Source: an uncultured Algibacter sp.
GTDB lineage: Bacteria; Bacteroidota; Bacteroidia; Flavobacteriales; Flavobacteriaceae
Length of the DNA: 64,000 nucleotides
Assembly (NCBI RefSeq): GCF_947490405.1
Contig: NZ_CANLGU010000004.1
Coordinates: 62,001 to 126,000, forward strand
Direction: 5' to 3'
Shown: one piece after another, positions 44,191 through 52,344 of the stretch
Layout: every line of letters starts with the position of its first letter
Numbering within the stretch: position 1 is the stretch's first letter
Notes under the pieces: generated by a model
What the model was told of the DNA's origin: nothing
What the model saw: the letters and a program-made list of their open reading frames with translations, nothing else
Databases searched by the model: none
Made by a program: the position numbers and the translations under genes

Positions 44191-45300
44191 TTAGCGGTAG
44201 TTTTTTACATATTCGATAACTAATGAATCCGTCTTTTTAACCAAGTCATTGGTAAATAATGTTTTTCGATTCATAAATATTGCTATTGTTAAAGGCTTGT
44301 TTAAATATCTTTTAGTAAATGTATTTGTGCCAAACCAACCTCCTGTATGCGTTGCAGTACTGTCAGTAACACCCCAACCCATTGCATAATAACGTTTAAC
44401 TCCATTATGTTTATTCGTGGAACTAGGTTTAAATATTATTTCGTGAGTTTTTTCAGAAAGAATAGTCTTATTTCTTAAAGCTAGGTCATATTGAAAATAA
44501 TCATTTACACTTGTATATACTCCACCAGCTCCTAAAAGACCATTTAAAAAATGACCATCCATTTTTTTCCAATTACCTAAACTGTCTTTTTCATAACAAA
44601 ATGCTCTTTCTTCAATTTCAATAGGTTTTGTAAGATTGAAAAAATTGGTTTTTTTCATTCCAGCTTTATTGAATATATTTTTCTTTGCAAATTCAGCAAA
44701 TTCTTGTCCACTCACTTTTTCAACAATACAAGGAATGAATTCATATATCCCATTATTGTATTGATATTTTTCTCCTGGTTTTGTGATTGTACGATTTTCA
44801 CTAGAATACCATTCTAAAATATTTTTATTGTTTGCTATCATTGTGGAATCCCATTCTTTAAAAAATGCTTTCTCAGCGTCAGCTTTTCCAGAAGTATGAT
44901 TTATTAATTGCTCGATTGTAGTTCCATCCTTAAAAGTTTCTATTGGAAAAATTGAATAAACAGAATCATTTAATGATATTTTTCCTTCATCAACAAGTTT
45001 TAGTATGGTTAGTGCTGTGAATTGTTTACTGACAGAAGCCATCCTCATATTAGTGCTTTTTGTTATCGGTTGATTTTCTGTCAGATCCCTCATTCCGTAG
45101 CCTTTGCCAATAATCATTTTACCGTTATAAGAAACAAGTATAGCTGCTCCAGGTTCATTTTCTCCGATATTAGAATTAAATAGTGAATCAATACTTGTCC
45201 GCAATTGTTCTAATTCAGTATCCTTTGTTTCGGTTTTCTTGTCGGAAGGTAGTTTACAAGAAACAAAAAGTATTAGAAGCAGTACGATTGTATTTTTCAT
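44191..45300 (-). CDS. Serine hydrolase lipoprotein (beta-lactamase class C fold)
   Basis: This 369-residue lipoprotein has a signal ending in FVSC (Cys15). The penicillin-binding/class C motifs are SVSK (residues 89-92, nucleophile Ser89), YNN (in YQYNNGIYEF) and HTGG (in THTGGWFGT). Members are esterases, D-amino peptidases or beta-lactamases; substrate is unknown. The gene lies between hairpins of the same kind as the HExxH cassette at 7.8-10.4 kb, so I infer gene mobility. Confidence 0.9.
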   Translation of the reverse strand: MKNTIVLLLILFVSCKLPSDKKTETKDTELEQLRTSIDSLFNSNIGENEPGAAILVSYNGKMIIGKGYGMRDLTENQPITKSTNMRMASVSKQFTALTILKLVDEGKISLNDSVYSIFPIETFKDGTTIEQLINHTSGKADAEKAFFKEWDSTMIANNKNILEWYSSENRTITKPGEKYQYNNGIYEFIPCIVEKVSGQEFAEFAKKNIFNKAGMKKTNFFNLTKPIEIEERAFCYEKDSLGNWKKMDGHFLNGLLGAGGVYTSVNDYFQYDLALRNKTILSEKTHEIIFKPSSTNKHNGVKRYYAMGWGVTDSTATHTGGWFGTNTFTKRYLNKPLTIAIFMNRKTLFTNDLVKKTDSLVIEYVKNYR

Positions 45301-45332
45301 ATTGGTTGGTTTTAATTACCGTTAATGTTTCG

Positions 45333-45406
45333 CGGATATGAAATCGTTTTAATGTTTGATATCCGACGTTAAACGAAGTTAGTTGAAATTTTTTACAAAA
45401 TCAAGT
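45333..45406 (-). repeat. Upstream block shared with the HExxH cassette (copy 2)
   Basis: It carries the same CGGATAT/ATATCCG inverted repeat (45333-45339 and 45359-45365) and GTTAAACGAAGTTAG as 10292-10364, about nine-tenths identical over the block, upstream of the serine hydrolase gene. Confidence 0.7.
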
Positions 45407-45462
45407 TGGTGGTTTCTATTATTTAAAAATGAAATTTTAATGTTGAAATATAGTTAGCCTTT

Positions 45463-45619
45463 GCGTTAGGGATTGTAGTGGAAATCCTTTTGCTTTTCTG
45501 TAAATAGATTAGAGACTTTTTGATTAGGCTATGTGTTTGTTAGTGGATTCCTGCCTTCGCAGGAATGACAAAAAGCAAAAGATTGTAGCGGAAAGCCCGA
45601 CCCTTGTGGTAACGCCCAA
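45463..45619 (-). repeat. Dispersed frame repeat, copy R5
   Basis: GCGTTAGGGATTGTAGTGG at the left and CCCGACCCTTGTGGTAACGC then CCAA at the right. The core contains a hairpin TTCCTGCCTTCGCAGGAA, unlike other copies, and repeats TTGTAGCGG. It lies upstream of corA on the same strand side. Confidence 0.75.
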
Positions 45620-45630
45620 GCATTAAAAAA

Positions 45631-46695
45631 TTAAAGCCACTTTTTCTTCCTGAAATAATAGAGCATGCCTAAAAACATGATAATCATGACGCCCCAAAGG
45701 ATGAAGTAAGAGTATTTATAGCGTAGCTCTGGGATGTACTCGAAATTCATACCGTAGATGCCTGCGATGAAGGTGAGCGGGATAAAAATGGATGCCATTA
45801 TGGTGAGGACTTTCATGACTTCGTTCATTTTATTACTGATGGTGGTCATGTACATATCCATTAAACTCCATATCATTTCGCGGTAGATATCGATGTTTTC
45901 TGAAACTTGAATTAAATGGTCGTAAATGTCTCTGTAATACGTAATTGTTTTTTTTTGTATGAGTGGACTTTCGTTTTTCTCTATGCGGTTTATAACTTCG
46001 CGTAGCGGAAATATGGCACGACGTACTCTTAGAATTTCGCGTTTTAGGTTTTGGATTTTTTGACTAACATCATCTTCTATATTACCTGCAAAAATGGCGG
46101 TTTCAAAATCTTCTATTTTATCGCCTAGAATTTCTATAACACTAAAATAATGGTCGACTATGGCATCGATTAAGACGTATAACAGATAGTCTGATTTCAT
46201 GTTGCGTACACGACCTTTGGATTGCCTTAAACGGTTTCTGACTTGATCAAAAACATCGCCTTCGGCTTCTTGGAATGACAGGACATAATTTTTGCCTAAT
46301 ACAAAACTGACTTGTTCTGAAACAATTTGTTGCTCATCATCATAATACAACATTTTTAATGAGACAAATATATAATCATCATACTCATCAATTTTTGGGC
46401 GTTGTGCTATGTTTACAACATCTTCTAATACTAATGGGTGTAATGCGTAGTGTTTACCTAGGGCTTCAATTTGATCAACGTGATTTAAGCCGTTTAAATT
46501 TATCCATGTTACAGAATCGGTATCTTTATACTTAAAACTTTCTTGAACGGATTGCAATTCTTTTTCGGTACAAAAGTCCTTGGTATAATCAAAGGCATCA
46601 ATAAAGAGCTTTTCTTTGGATCGTTCACCTGTGTAAATAACACTTCCAGGAATTTGACCTAACTTTTTTTTTGAACGATAAATTCTTTTTGGCAT
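45631..46695 (-). CDS. corA: CorA-family Mg2+/Co2+ transporter
   Basis: This 354-residue channel has a large cytoplasmic N-terminal domain (KYALHPLVLEDVVNIAQRPK) and two C-terminal membrane helices. The first helix ends in the family's GMN pore motif (GIYGMNFEYIPEL, about residues 313-325). Length and order match CorA. It is the last gene of the 51.6 kb to 45.6 kb run, 34 bases after the MscS gene. Confidence 0.92.
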   Translation of the reverse strand: MPKRIYRSKKKLGQIPGSVIYTGERSKEKLFIDAFDYTKDFCTEKELQSVQESFKYKDTDSVTWINLNGLNHVDQIEALGKHYALHPLVLEDVVNIAQRPKIDEYDDYIFVSLKMLYYDDEQQIVSEQVSFVLGKNYVLSFQEAEGDVFDQVRNRLRQSKGRVRNMKSDYLLYVLIDAIVDHYFSVIEILGDKIEDFETAIFAGNIEDDVSQKIQNLKREILRVRRAIFPLREVINRIEKNESPLIQKKTITYYRDIYDHLIQVSENIDIYREMIWSLMDMYMTTISNKMNEVMKVLTIMASIFIPLTFIAGIYGMNFEYIPELRYKYSYFILWGVMIIMFLGMLYYFRKKKWL

Positions 46696-46729
46696 TATTT
46701 TAAATTTAATTTAAAGATATAGAATATTT

Positions 46730-47275
46730 TTAAACGGCTGGGGCACCATCATCATCATCAATATCATCTATGGCATCTTTTTCTACTAGTTTTACTGGTT
46801 TTTGGAGCATTAGATTGTTGGGGTAGGTAACTAAGTCTCCATTTTCTATTCTTAAATGTAATTGAAAGGCTCTGATGTCTTCTATAATGGCTGTTATTGG
46901 AAAGTCTTTATCTTGAATTTCTATTTTATCACCTACCTTATAAGGAAAATTAAAAAACATGATAATGCCCGAGGTTATATTACTTAAAATAGACCAAATG
47001 GCAAATAGAGCAATACCTATAATTGCAAAAACAGATGAGAAAACAACTGCTAAATCTTCAAATTTGGCTCCAAAAATAAAGGCTTCTATAAGCGCTGCTA
47101 TTAGTAATAAAGTTACTGTTATATAGCGCTTCATTAATCGTATTCTGGCTTCATTTATACCATTCTTTTTTGCGATTTTTGAGATTGTAAAATGGGTGAT
47201 TAATCGAATGATTAATAGTGATAAGAGTACAAATCCAGATATGATTAATTCGTTTTGGTAATTTTCAAAAAACAT
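46730..47275 (-). CDS. Small mechanosensitive channel (MscS family)
   Basis: This 181-residue protein has three hydrophobic segments (about 10-30, 45-70, 75-105) and the MscS pore region SVFAIIGIALFAIWSILSN, then GDKIEIQDKDFPITAIIEDI in the beta domain. It ends in an acidic tail. The protein is short for the family and lacks the C-terminal cage, but that is a known subtype. It relieves osmotic pressure. Confidence 0.88.
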   Translation of the reverse strand: MFFENYQNELIISGFVLLSLLIIRLITHFTISKIAKKNGINEARIRLMKRYITVTLLLIAALIEAFIFGAKFEDLAVVFSSVFAIIGIALFAIWSILSNITSGIIMFFNFPYKVGDKIEIQDKDFPITAIIEDIRAFQLHLRIENGDLVTYPNNLMLQKPVKLVEKDAIDDIDDDDGAPAV

Positions 47276-47326
47276 AATGGCTACTTTAAGGTATAATACA
47301 AATATACACCCAAAAAGGAAACATTA

Positions 47327-48283
47327 TTAATCTAACTGAAGGGTTTCTCTAAGTATCTCGTCTTTGTTACTATTCTTTTGCCAATAGGGCGTTTTTATAG
47401 TTTTAAGTTTTGTTGCTCTGGTTGTTAATGTTTTAGAGTTTGGACCAAAACCGCTTTTAAAGGTTTCTTTCCAAGCTTCAATATCATAGGGGAATTCTGG
47501 ATTGAATGTTATGGATAGTGTTCTGTTTAATTCTGGGTAATTAATAGTGTAAGTGTTGTTACCTAAGGTAGCCCTAGCAGGATACGGTTTAATAGTTTTA
47601 TGTTTTAGGCGCGAATATTCCAACGATGGAATAATTTTTAAGCTTCCTGTTGGTAAAGATTTTGGATCGATTCTGAGTTTGGTCCATAACTCGTTTTCTA
47701 AAATAGCTTTATCGAGTTTAAAATTTTGGTCTGCTTCACCCTCAAAATAGGAATGCGACATAACTTCAAATTGCTTTCTGTTATTGAGTTGAGTATATAC
47801 ATGTCCGCACCATTCTTGCATAGAACTTGATACTTTTATAGCGTGTTTATTGTTTGAAACAGGGTAGAAGGTACTTTGCATAATGGTGTAGGGATATACA
47901 CCAGTATTAAAGTGTTTTGTGGCATTTAATTTTAAAACAGCAATGTTTTTAGCATTTTGATAATCTGCTTTTACTTGTATTTCTGGAAGGAAATCTTCAG
48001 TTACATAGATTAAAACGGCTTTACCTTCTCGAATTTCGCCATAGCGGGCTTGTTCTAATTTATAGGATGAAATTTCGGCTTCTCCAGCGTACCAATAGGC
48101 ATTGAATTCTGGAGATTTTTTAAAAGCTTCAATAGCCTTCTCTTTATCAAGATTTGTATATATGGCTAAATCCTTTTGCTTGTTTTGCTCCTTACAAGAA
48201 GTTATTAGTAATATGATTCCTGCGAATAGCCAAAATAGTATTTGGGCTTTTACGTCTTTTATTAATTTGTATAGCGTATCCAT
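47327..48283 (-). CDS. Hypothetical lipoprotein adjacent to maf
   Basis: This 318-residue protein starts with a hydrophobic stretch containing ILLITSC (Cys30), a lipoprotein signal with a long n-region, so an envelope location is likely. It includes AYWYAGEAEISSYKLEQ, SFYPVSNNKHAIKVSSSMQEWCGHVYTQ (partly cited) and SYFEGEADQNF. I do not recognise a family. It follows maf by 17 bases and leads to mscS by 51 bases. Confidence 0.75.
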   Translation of the reverse strand: MDTLYKLIKDVKAQILFWLFAGIILLITSCKEQNKQKDLAIYTNLDKEKAIEAFKKSPEFNAYWYAGEAEISSYKLEQARYGEIREGKAVLIYVTEDFLPEIQVKADYQNAKNIAVLKLNATKHFNTGVYPYTIMQSTFYPVSNNKHAIKVSSSMQEWCGHVYTQLNNRKQFEVMSHSYFEGEADQNFKLDKAILENELWTKLRIDPKSLPTGSLKIIPSLEYSRLKHKTIKPYPARATLGNNTYTINYPELNRTLSITFNPEFPYDIEAWKETFKSGFGPNSKTLTTRATKLKTIKTPYWQKNSNKDEILRETLQLD

Positions 48284-48300
48284 ACCATAAATTTACAACG

Positions 48301-48894
48301 CTAAGTTGTTTCTGCAATGGTATTTAACGTTTTGTAAACAAGATGAATTGGTAATCCCATAACGTTAAAGTAAGACCCTTCAATTTTTGTAACGCCAATT
48401 TGTCCAATCCATTCTTGAATGCCGTAAGCGCCTGCTTTATCAAAGGGTTTGTAGGTTTTAATATAATAATTTATTTCTTCATATGATAGTGCTTTAAAAG
48501 TCACTTTAGTAATGTTATGAAGTGTTTTTTCAAAAGAAGGGGTCGTAAAACAAACCGAAGTAATCACTTCGTGTGTTACTCCGCTTAACGATTTTAAAAT
48601 ACTGAAAGCCTCATCTGCATCCCGTGGTTTACCTAAAGCTTTATTGTTGTGCCAAACAATGGTATCGCTGGTAATTAGAATATCATTATGTGAAAGTTCT
48701 TTTTTAAAAGGTAAAGCTTTTAATTGAGCGAGATAATTACTGATTTCAAAATGTGTTAATCGTGGTGGATATTCTTCTTTAACGGATTTAACTTGAATTT
48801 TAAAATTGAGGTCTAAATTTTTAAAAAACTCTTGTCTTCTAGGGGAACCTGAGGCGAGGATAATGTTGAAGTCTTTTAGTTTTTCGTTTAGCAT
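48301..48894 (-). CDS. maf: Maf-family nucleoside triphosphate pyrophosphatase
   Basis: This 197-residue enzyme hydrolyses non-canonical or modified NTPs such as dTTP and UTP. Motifs: ILASGSPRRQEFF (residues 12-24), the catalytic Glu in SVKEEYPP, SDTIVWHNNKALGKP, and DKAGAYGIQEW (about 154-164). Length and motif order are standard. It lies 13 bases past the hexamer tandem repeat region, downstream of ubiA. Confidence 0.92.
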   Translation of the reverse strand: MLNEKLKDFNIILASGSPRRQEFFKNLDLNFKIQVKSVKEEYPPRLTHFEISNYLAQLKALPFKKELSHNDILITSDTIVWHNNKALGKPRDADEAFSILKSLSGVTHEVITSVCFTTPSFEKTLHNITKVTFKALSYEEINYYIKTYKPFDKAGAYGIQEWIGQIGVTKIEGSYFNVMGLPIHLVYKTLNTIAETT

Positions 48895-48906
48895 TTTTGT
48901 TTTTTT

Positions 48907-48957
48907 AGTCGCAGTCGCAGTCGCAGTCGCAGTCGCAGTCGCAGTCGCAGTCGCAGT
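48907..48957. repeat. Tandem AGTCGC hexanucleotide, 8.5 copies
   Basis: Eight identical AGTCGC units (48907-48954) plus AGT form a perfect short tandem repeat between ubiA and maf. A hexamer keeps frame, and no real reading frame spans it. Its copy number could vary by slippage. Confidence 0.9.
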
Positions 48958-49062
48958 TTAAACTGTGCATCTTAGCACATTCGCGTGACAAAAAATAGTT
49001 CCACTTATGTGCTTTAAACCTCTGCGATAGCTTATTATAATGATTCTTTACGCGACAAAATC

Positions 49063-49977
49063 TTAACCCAGAATAACATACTTGTATAAAAGTAAGGAAA
49101 GCATCCCGAAAAGCATAATCCATTTATACATATTGCTAATATGTTGCATATCTTTTTTTGTTGAAGCACTAAAGGTTTTTATACTTGTGTAGATAAGTGG
49201 GCCTAAAACAAATAATAAAAAATAACCAACAGCAATGGGCTGTTTATACAAATCTGAAACTACATAAAAAATAATACCAACCAAAGGGATAAAACTCAAT
49301 GTCGTTATTATGTTTTTTGCGCGTTCTCTACCAATAGCTATGGGTAAGGTATTCATACCCGCTTTATAATCACCATCAATATCTTCAATATCTTTTGCTA
49401 TTTCCCGTAATATATTTATAGAAAAAGCAAATAAAGCATAATCAAAAATAACTTTAAAAAATACGATCTGGGTAGATTGGTTTGTTGTTGTTATTGCTGG
49501 TATTAATTCAAACATTCCAACAATAATTAAACTTAAAGCTACAAGTACAGAAATAATAATATTGCCAACTAAAAGTGTACGTTTTAAATAAGAAGCATAT
49601 ACATAAAGTAAAATAGAAATAACAACAAATATGGAGAAAAAAGACGCTCTATCAACCAAATGAGATACATAAAAGCCAATGGCTACACCTGCTAAATTTA
49701 ATCCTATAAATAAATTATAAGCTGTTTTTTCTGAAATAGACTTATTAATAATAACCTTGTTTGGCTTGTTTACTAAATCTGTTTCAACATCATAAATATC
49801 ATTAATAATATAACCAGCAGCAGCAATACAAATGGTAGCTGTAACTAAAAGTAAAATACCTAAACCATCCAAAGTAGTTTGTACGCCAAAAGGTTCTAGA
49901 AGTGCATATTTAATAAGTAACTGCATAAGAGCAATCATTAATAAGTTTTTCCAGCGTATAAGGTTTAATAAATCCAA
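49063..49977 (-). CDS. UbiA-family prenyltransferase (geranylgeranylglycerol-phosphate transferase-like)
   Basis: This 304-residue protein has about eight membrane segments and the first aspartate motif NDIYDVETD (residues 59-67) and the second DIEDIDGD (about 200-207), which bind prenyl diphosphate with Mg2+. Bacteroidota members are often annotated geranylgeranylglycerol-phosphate geranylgeranyltransferase; a quinone or other lipid acceptor is possible. It lies three bases downstream of the 105-residue gene at 49981-50298. Confidence 0.88.
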   Translation of the reverse strand: MDLLNLIRWKNLLMIALMQLLIKYALLEPFGVQTTLDGLGILLLVTATICIAAAGYIINDIYDVETDLVNKPNKVIINKSISEKTAYNLFIGLNLAGVAIGFYVSHLVDRASFFSIFVVISILLYVYASYLKRTLLVGNIIISVLVALSLIIVGMFELIPAITTTNQSTQIVFFKVIFDYALFAFSINILREIAKDIEDIDGDYKAGMNTLPIAIGRERAKNIITTLSFIPLVGIIFYVVSDLYKQPIAVGYFLLFVLGPLIYTSIKTFSASTKKDMQHISNMYKWIMLFGMLSLLLYKYVILG

Positions 49978-49980
49978 GAG

Positions 49981-50298
49981 TTACATGTTTGATGCTAGTT
50001 TGCTAATTAAAAATTTTATAAAGAAAAATATAGGAATAGCTAGAGCAATAAAGGCAGCTATGGTTTTTTGAAACTTAATTTTCTCTTGTTTTTTTATCCG
50101 TTCTTTGATAGCGTTCTTTTCAGTTTTGCTAAGTTTTTTATGAAGAAAATCTACTTTATAGTGATAATGCGTTTCACTGTTAAGTTTTTCTTTTAAAGTT
50201 GAAAATGCTTTTTTTGTAGATTGATTAAAAACGTTTTGATTATTGCCAAAACCAATATACCCAAAACCCGTACTATGTCTTCTTCTATTTCTAGCCAA
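49981..50298 (-). CDS. Hypothetical protein with one C-terminal membrane helix
   Basis: This 105-residue protein has a basic, disordered start (ARNRRRHSTGFGYIGFGN), a coiled helical middle (LHKKLSKTEKNAIKERIKKQEK) and one C-terminal hydrophobic segment (residues about 83-102, TIAAFIALAIPIFFFIKFL). It is not recognised. Tail-anchored location is likely. It lies between the KdsC-like and UbiA genes with tight spacing. Confidence 0.75.
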   Translation of the reverse strand: MARNRRRHSTGFGYIGFGNNQNVFNQSTKKAFSTLKEKLNSETHYHYKVDFLHKKLSKTEKNAIKERIKKQEKIKFQKTIAAFIALAIPIFFFIKFLISKLASNM

Positions 50299-50306
50299 AG
50301 TTTTTT

Positions 50307-50837
50307 TTAATCGTATTTAGCACCAAAATTACCGTTCCATTTGTCTTGAACTTTTAAAACTTGCTCAATCACATCGCGTACAGCACCTTTACCACCTTTT
50401 TTATGAGAAATATATTTTGAAATGCTCTTAATTTCAGGAACTGCATCCTGCGGGCAACAAGGTAAGCCAATACCTTTCATTACAGGGTAATCAGGAATAT
50501 CATCACCCATATAAAGCACATGTTCAGATTGCACACCTTTTTTGGAAAAATAATCATCAAGCTGTTCAATTTTGTTATGCGCACCTAAATAAATATCGGT
50601 AATCCCTAAGCCTTTTAAGCGTATCCGAACTCCTTCATTAGATCCGCCAGAAATAATACACACATTAAAACCAGCATCAACAGCTGTTTTTAAGGCGTAA
50701 CCATCTTTTATATTCATGGTTCTTAACATCTCGCCAGAAGAAGTTATCATTACCGATCCATCGGTTAATACACCATCAACATCAAAAATAAATGTGGTAA
50801 TATGCTCTAGGTATTCTTTATAGCTTTTTGCTTCCAT
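50307..50837 (-). CDS. kdsC: KdsC-like HAD phosphatase (Kdo 8-phosphate phosphatase)
   Basis: This HAD-family hydrolase removes phosphate from Kdo 8-phosphate. I take ATG 50837 (MEAKSYKEYLEHITTFIFDV); it overlaps the DUF2520 stop by 20 bases. The catalytic DxDG lies in FDVDGVLTDGS. SGGSNEGVRIR, YMGDDIPDYPVM and HKKGGKGAVRDVIEQ follow the tetrameric C0-cap-less subfamily. Its partner enzyme KdsD is at 4.1-5.1 kb. Confidence 0.88.
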   Translation of the reverse strand: MEAKSYKEYLEHITTFIFDVDGVLTDGSVMITSSGEMLRTMNIKDGYALKTAVDAGFNVCIISGGSNEGVRIRLKGLGITDIYLGAHNKIEQLDDYFSKKGVQSEHVLYMGDDIPDYPVMKGIGLPCCPQDAVPEIKSISKYISHKKGGKGAVRDVIEQVLKVQDKWNGNFGAKYD

Positions 50838-51585
50838 GGGTTTGTTGAATAGATTTTGTAAGTAATTCATAAATAGCTTTATGTTGCTCACGCTCTAGGG
50901 TTTTTAAATGCTTTTTTAGCGTCTTTTTGTCGTTTCGCAATGCAGGACCTGTTTGTGCTTTGTAAGGCGATAGTTCTTGTACTTTTTTTGCAGTTTCTAA
51001 AATAAGTGGTTTCAATAAATCAAATTCTGCCCCTTCACTTTCTGTAATCTCGTGGCCAACTCTATACAACTGATTAGTAAAATTATTCACAAAAACAGCC
51101 GCTAGGTGCAGCACACGCCTTTGGTCGCTGTTTATACGTTTTGTTGGGCTTCCCAAACTAAGGGCCACCTTTTTTAATAACGGGTAACTCTTTTTATCAA
51201 TTGTCTCAATACAAATTGGCACGTTAGCAAAATCCATTTTGGCGGTCTTACTAAAACTTTGTAGTGGATACAAAACGCCTCGTTTGTGTTTCATATCCAA
51301 ATCATAAATATTGGCACTACCAGATGTATGTGCTACCAACCTACCCTCAAAAGGCAGTTGGCTAGACAACTCCGGAATCACATCATCACTTACCGCTAAA
51401 ATATAAATATCAGCATCTTTTAAAGCCTGTAAATCATTCGTAATATCAACCACATTCTTATATGGTTGAATAGTAGGTAAACTCCTGTTATACCATTGAA
51501 TAACAGAAATATCCTCTGCCTTACTAAACCCTTTAAATAAATGTGTGCCAACATTACCCGCACCAAGAATCACAACTGAAATCAT
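50818..51585 (-). CDS. Rossmann-fold/DUF2520 protein
   Basis: This 255-residue protein joins an NAD(P)-binding Rossmann domain (VVILGAGNVGTHLFKGF, residues 4-20; LAVSDDVIPELSS) to a C-terminal helical DUF2520 domain (LAAVFVNNFTNQLYRVGHEI, GPALRNDKKTLKKHL). The layout resembles 6-phosphogluconate dehydrogenase-type or pyrroline reductase folds. Its exact reaction is unknown. It leads the operon to corA. Confidence 0.88.
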   Translation of the reverse strand: MISVVILGAGNVGTHLFKGFSKAEDISVIQWYNRSLPTIQPYKNVVDITNDLQALKDADIYILAVSDDVIPELSSQLPFEGRLVAHTSGSANIYDLDMKHKRGVLYPLQSFSKTAKMDFANVPICIETIDKKSYPLLKKVALSLGSPTKRINSDQRRVLHLAAVFVNNFTNQLYRVGHEITESEGAEFDLLKPLILETAKKVQELSPYKAQTGPALRNDKKTLKKHLKTLEREQHKAIYELLTKSIQQTHGSKKL

Positions 51586-51636
51586 ATGGCTAAAATACTA
51601 ATGAAATATGAATTAAAACTATAGAATTATTAATTT

Positions 51637-51733
51637 TTGGGCGCATCCCAAAAGGGTCGGGCTATCCGTTGCAAGTCCTCGCAAGCCCACTAAGGTGTGC
51701 TTACTGTGGGCTTTCCTCTACTATCCCTTGCGC
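51637..51733 (+). repeat. Dispersed frame repeat, copy R6
   Basis: TTGGGCGCATCCCAAAAGGG at the left and ATCCCTTGCGC at the right. The core includes GCCCAC...GTGGGC. The copy is more diverged than R1-R5 and lies between divergent DUF2520 and truncated-hemoglobin genes. Confidence 0.65.
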
Positions 51734-51802
51734 ACCCAATTGCAGCAACGGTTTGTGCAGTTTATGTTAGTATAAACCCCTTAAAAAGTTATTTAAATAA
51801 AC

Positions 51803-51810
51803 TAATTTTG
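51803..51810 (+). promoter_or_regulatory. -7 promoter element (TAATTTTG) abutting the hemoglobin start
   Basis: This TAnnTTTG match ends six bases before ATG 51817, so transcription would begin at or next to the ATG. Confidence 0.5.
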
Positions 51811-51816
51811 TAAAAG

Positions 51817-52215
51817 ATGAAGTATGATATTCAAACCAGAGCAGATGTACATTTATTAGTATCATCATTTTACAAAAAAGTAAGGAAAGATAAGGTACTT
51901 GGACCTTTTTTTAATGATGTTATTAAAGATTGGGATGCGCATTTGGAAAAACTAACTACATTCTGGGAAACCAGTTTGTTCATGACACGCAAATTAGAGC
52001 ACAAATACCAAGGAGACCCTCTAGAAGCACATGTAAAAGTCGATAAAGAAAACAACAATAGCCTTACAGAGTTACACTTTGGGTTGTGGCTAAATCTTTG
52101 GTTTGAAACTATCGAAGAACTTTTTAAAGGCGAACATGCCGAAAACGCCAAACGACGCGCCAGAAAAATGGGAACGTTTATATACCTAAAAATTTTCGAA
52201 GCAAGGTCTAAGTAA
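51817..52215 (+). CDS. Group III truncated hemoglobin
   Basis: This 132-residue globin starts MKYDIQTRADVHLLVSSFY and has DVIKDWDAHLEKLTTFWE and the proximal-histidine region LTELHFGLWLNLWFETIEEL with His84 or so (the H in ELHF). Group III members bind O2 or other ligands and serve in stress or peroxide handling. It is alone and has a promoter directly before it. Confidence 0.9.
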   Translation: MKYDIQTRADVHLLVSSFYKKVRKDKVLGPFFNDVIKDWDAHLEKLTTFWETSLFMTRKLEHKYQGDPLEAHVKVDKENNNSLTELHFGLWLNLWFETIEELFKGEHAENAKRRARKMGTFIYLKIFEARSK

Positions 52216-52310
52216 AAGCACAATCATTAACCGTTTTCAATCTTTATACATCTTACTTGAACCTTCTAACTTTTACAACACTTTAACACTTCCAAATAAA
52301 CATTAATCAT

Positions 52311-52318
52311 TAAATTTG
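52311..52318 (+). promoter_or_regulatory. -7 promoter element (TAAATTTG) of the ResB-CcsA gene
   Basis: This TAnnTTTG match ends 26 bases before ATG 52345. Confidence 0.55.
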
Positions 52319-52344
52319 CAAAACCTTTTAAAAGGCTTCAAATT

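Noticed and set aside
48907-48957. CRISPR-like repeat array
   Set aside because: Units are 6 bases with no spacers and no cas genes nearby; it is a short tandem repeat.
48905-49123. 72-residue frame with an Asp-Cys repeat tail
   Set aside because: It exists only because the hexamer array is open in this frame; its N-terminal part overlaps the 3' end of ubiA in another frame.
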